7,972 bases of DNA from Gammaproteobacteria bacterium (GTDB taxonomy: Bacteria > Pseudomonadota > Gammaproteobacteria > Pseudomonadales > Azotimanducaceae_A): NCBI GenBank assembly GCA_012960755.1, contig DUAT01000187.1:1-7972 (forward strand), written 5' to 3'. The notes below the pieces were generated by a model. It was given only the letters and a program-made list of their open reading frames with translations, was not told the origin of the DNA and ran no database searches. Shown here piece by piece: positions 6,819 through 7,972 of this stretch. The stretch's first letter is position 1; every line of letters starts with the position of its first letter. The position numbers and the translations under genes were made by a program.

Positions 6819-7091
6819 TTAATTTGCTAAAGACCTTGCGACGGGCAACTCATACCTCATCCACCTTATATAGCTTTGATGACAGCGAAAGCAAATATAA
6901 TATCGGCTGCCAGGCAGAATTCGCATCCACCAGCGTCTGGGAATACGACACCGATGCTCAGAACTACATTTTGGACAGAGAGAGGACTCGGTTTTTTGGT
7001 GGTTCGATTCTGCGATAGGTAATTGGTGAGGTACATGATCTTTGCTTGTTGACAGAGTTTTGTCCGTTCCGTAGGAAGTGCTATGGCTCAT
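6819..7091 (-). CDS. small CxxC...CxxC zinc-ribbon protein, function unknown
   Basis: A 90-residue protein starting at ATG 7089-7091, preceded by GAAAGG (7099-7104) at 7-nt spacing. A longer reading from GTG at 7146-7148 has no such signal and would include the palindromic region. The N-terminal third is polar and probably disordered. Residues 39-42 (CPKC) and 67-70 (CFRC) form two CxxC knuckles 24 residues apart. Between them lies a basic-aromatic linker (RIPRRWWMRILPGSRYYI), the layout of small zinc ribbons that bind nucleic acid or partner proteins. Cys48 is extra. The strongly basic linker favours nucleic-acid contact, but that is inference. It is the first gene of a minus-strand pair with the nucleotidyltransferase gene 18 nt downstream, and a perfect palindrome lies 25-40 nt upstream of its ATG. 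Confidence 0.65.
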   Translation of the reverse strand: MSHSTSYGTDKTLSTSKDHVPHQLPIAESNHQKTESSLCPKCSSEHRCRIPRRWWMRILPGSRYYICFRCHQSYIRWMRYELPVARSLAN

Positions 7092-7110
7092 CAATTGACC
7101 TTTCAACGAA

Positions 7111-7145
7111 TATCGTGTGAGTATACTCACAGTGAATGCACGATA
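7111..7145. promoter_or_regulatory. nested palindrome, likely operator of the zinc-ribbon gene
   Basis: TGTGAGTATACTCACA (7116-7131) is a perfect 16-bp palindrome. An outer inverted pair TATCGTG (7111-7117) and CACGATA (7139-7145) partly encloses it. Read on the minus strand, its centre contains TATACT (7120-7125), a near-consensus -10, about 30 nt before the ATG. No good -35 is visible on that strand. A dimeric repressor or activator site overlapping the -10 is the simplest reading. Confidence 0.5.
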
Positions 7146-7247
7146 CACCTAGGATAAGCCAAGGTCTTATGAAGAGGCGCGTTTTTTGTAAGTAGATTGT
7201 AAATTGACTAGATGCCCGAGGCGCAATAACCTGGGAGGGCGTCTACT

Positions 7248-7364
7248 GTGTTGAGACGTCGGTTTGTCGAGTATGATGGTCAATTTGCCTATATAGAATC
7301 CGAAGACATCACACCAGGGCCTCCCATGCCACTAGCCAAACCCTTCTTCATTTCTTCCTCCTGA
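7248..7364 (+). CDS. 38-residue GTG-started ORF, possible leader or alpha/beta-hydrolase-like remnant
   Basis: GTG at 7248 follows a strong GGGAGG (7233-7238) at 9-nt spacing. The ORF encodes VLRRRFVEYDGQFAYIESED, then ITPGPPMPLAKPFF, and stops at TGA 7362-7364. The first part resembles the N-terminus of alpha/beta hydrolases (FVE.DG...Y.E....GPP), where a catalytic domain would normally follow and does not. The last codons, from the ATG at 7326, look like the start of the CPBP protein that continues one frame over. It may thus be a junction product of two broken genes. Whether it is translated is unknown; the ribosome binding site is its best support. Confidence 0.3.
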   Translation: MLRRRFVEYDGQFAYIESEDITPGPPMPLAKPFFISSS

Positions 7365-7779
7365 CAATCCTGCCACTGGCCCCAATCCTCAATATCTCAT
7401 TTAATCTGTCCATGGATTTCGATGCCGTTGCTGAAAAGGCATCTGCACAGAGTGGTATTGCCTGGACATCCAGTCTGGTTAACCTGGTCCGACTGTGCCT
7501 GGTAGAGCCTGGATTGTGGCTGTTGGTGATTGGTTCTTCTGTGCCTACGCTCGCGGCACTGGTTGTGCTATTGATGGCGCGAGATGTCACAGAGCTGAAG
7601 ACTCTGCTACGTCGCTTCAATCCTATGGGCATTGAGTCTTGGATCAGGGTGAACTGTTGGAAGAGGCAGGCTGGCGGGGGTATGCCACGCCGCTGCTGCA
7701 GGATGGTGGCGTAAATCCGCTGATGGCGGCGGTGATTGTCGGACTTGCCTGGTCACTCTGGCATGTACCCCGGGATTGA
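7326..7779 (+). pseudogene. CPBP-family intramembrane protease remnant with internal deletion
   Basis: Three pieces in different frames rebuild a CPBP (Abi/Rce1-type) glutamic membrane protease. MPLAKPF (from ATG 7326) shifts to LLHFFLLTILPLAPILN and runs to a second helix at LWLLVIGSSVPTLAALVVLL. It ends at LLRRFNPMGIE (about 7635), with the frame open until 7714. The third piece begins about 7648 in another frame: GELLEEAGWRGYATPLLQ, with the first motif EExxxR at 7660-7677. It continues to LAWSLWHVPRD, the second motif with His at 7762-7764, and stops at TGA 7777-7779. About 80-100 residues expected between the helices and the EE motif are missing, and so is everything after the His motif. 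The gene is therefore dead. Family identity is firm from the paired motifs. What the intact enzyme cut is unknown. Confidence 0.8.
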
Positions 7780-7804
7780 CAGGGGTATATGCCAGCCAGA
7801 TACT
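7776..7804 (+). promoter_or_regulatory. sigma70 promoter of the vapB operon
   Basis: A perfect -35 TTGACA (7776-7781), a 17-nt spacer and GATACT (7799-7804), about 40 nt before the vapB ATG. The -35 overlaps the TGA that ends the dead protease. This is the best-looking promoter in the window. Confidence 0.6.
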
Positions 7805-7825
7805 AAACCAGGCACTAAACCAGGT
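7802..7825 (+). repeat. 12-bp direct repeat between the vapB promoter and gene
   Basis: ACTAAACCAGGC (7802-7813) is followed directly by ACTAAACCAGGT (7814-7825). The pair overlaps the end of the -10 and the likely transcription start, so it is placed where an autoregulatory site of a toxin-antitoxin operon could lie. It could equally be a chance slippage duplication. Confidence 0.6.
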
Positions 7826-7844
7826 ACGATAAGTGAGATGCATC

Positions 7845-7972
7845 ATGACTGGAAAATCAGCAAAACTATTCAAAAATGGACGAAATCAGGCTGTACGAAT
7901 CCCCAGGGAGTTAGAGTTCGAAGGAATCGATGAAGTGATGATCCGACGAGAGGGGAATTCCCTGGTGCTGAC
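7845..7972 (+). CDS. vapB: VapB-type antitoxin, N-terminal part (runs off the window)
   Basis: Forty-two complete codons are present: MTGKSAKLFKNGRNQAVRIP, then RELEFEGIDEVMIRREG and NSLVL. The AKLF-NGR-QAVR-P-E pattern with a following EV.I.R.G.SLVL strand is the swapped-hairpin AbrB/MazE DNA-binding fold of VapB/VagC-type antitoxins. These neutralise a PIN-domain RNase (VapC) and repress their own operon. The toxin gene is expected just beyond the right edge and cannot be seen. ATG 7845 is used because it opens this frame. An out-of-frame ATG lies at 7838, and the ribosome binding site (AAGTGAG) is weak. The gene sits directly after a decayed protease gene, a common type of site for toxin-antitoxin modules in accessory DNA. 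Confidence 0.9.
   Translation, partial: MTGKSAKLFKNGRNQAVRIPRELEFEGIDEVMIRREGNSLVL

Noticed and set aside
7092..7148. GTG start at 7146-7148 for the zinc-ribbon protein.
   Set aside because: It would translate through the palindrome and has no Shine-Dalgarno, while ATG 7091 has GAAAGG at good spacing.
7240..7258. Short inverted repeat CGTCT...AGACG around the GTG at 7248 as a translational switch.
   Set aside because: A five-base stem is too short to distinguish from chance without structure prediction or conservation.
7607..7933. Open frames on both strands over the right-hand region (minus 7607-7873, plus 7736-7933).
   Set aside because: They are antisense or out of frame to the protease remnant and vapB, are of low complexity (TKPGTKPGT from the direct repeat), and show no family features.

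Overview
The window looks like chromosomal DNA of a gammaproteobacterium of moderate GC content. The best evidence is an exopolysaccharide (EPS) export module whose gene order and families match vpsM-vpsN-vpsO-vpsP of the Vibrio polysaccharide cluster. No genus can be named from the sequence alone.

Layout. Positions 1-75 are the tail of a broken IS3-family transposase, so the left edge is a mobile-element scar. Positions 204-4910 hold a tight plus-strand operon: an outer-membrane beta-barrel protein (204-1391), a short Wza-type export protein (1418-1963), a Wzc-type co-polymerase with a tyrosine-kinase domain (1973-4204, TTG start), and a membrane-anchored VpsP-like protein (4182-4910). Gaps are 26 and 9 nt, and the last pair overlaps by 23 nt. 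After a 136-nt spacer with a possible promoter comes a secreted alanine-rich protein with 29-residue repeats (5047-5613). It ends tail-to-tail with a minus-strand pair: a small zinc-ribbon protein (6819-7091) followed by a nucleotidyltransferase-family gene (5610-6656). The nucleotidyltransferase frame continues upstream to an ATG at 6800 but is cut by one amber codon at 6750-6752. A 16-bp perfect palindrome lies just upstream of the zinc-ribbon gene. The right end (about 7248-7779) is decayed: a CPBP-type membrane protease remnant with an internal deletion and frame changes, preceded by a 38-codon leader with a good ribosome binding site. The window closes on the start of a vapB antitoxin gene behind a strong-looking sigma70 promoter.

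How it fits together. The inferred route for polymer is inner-membrane co-polymerase/kinase, then periplasmic export protein, then outer-membrane barrel, with the VpsP-like protein as an accessory in the inner membrane. No glycosyltransferase, flippase or polymerase is visible, so the sugar-building genes must lie outside the window or elsewhere in the genome. The repeat protein could be an exported partner of the polymer, but that rests on position only. The flanks (IS remnant, amber-split gene, dead protease, toxin-antitoxin start) point to an accessory region undergoing rearrangement.

I see no CRISPR array, tRNA, rRNA or complete insertion sequence. Nothing here proves a wholly new system. 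The best candidates for novelty are the repeat protein beside the export module and the palindrome-controlled zinc-ribbon/nucleotidyltransferase pair.
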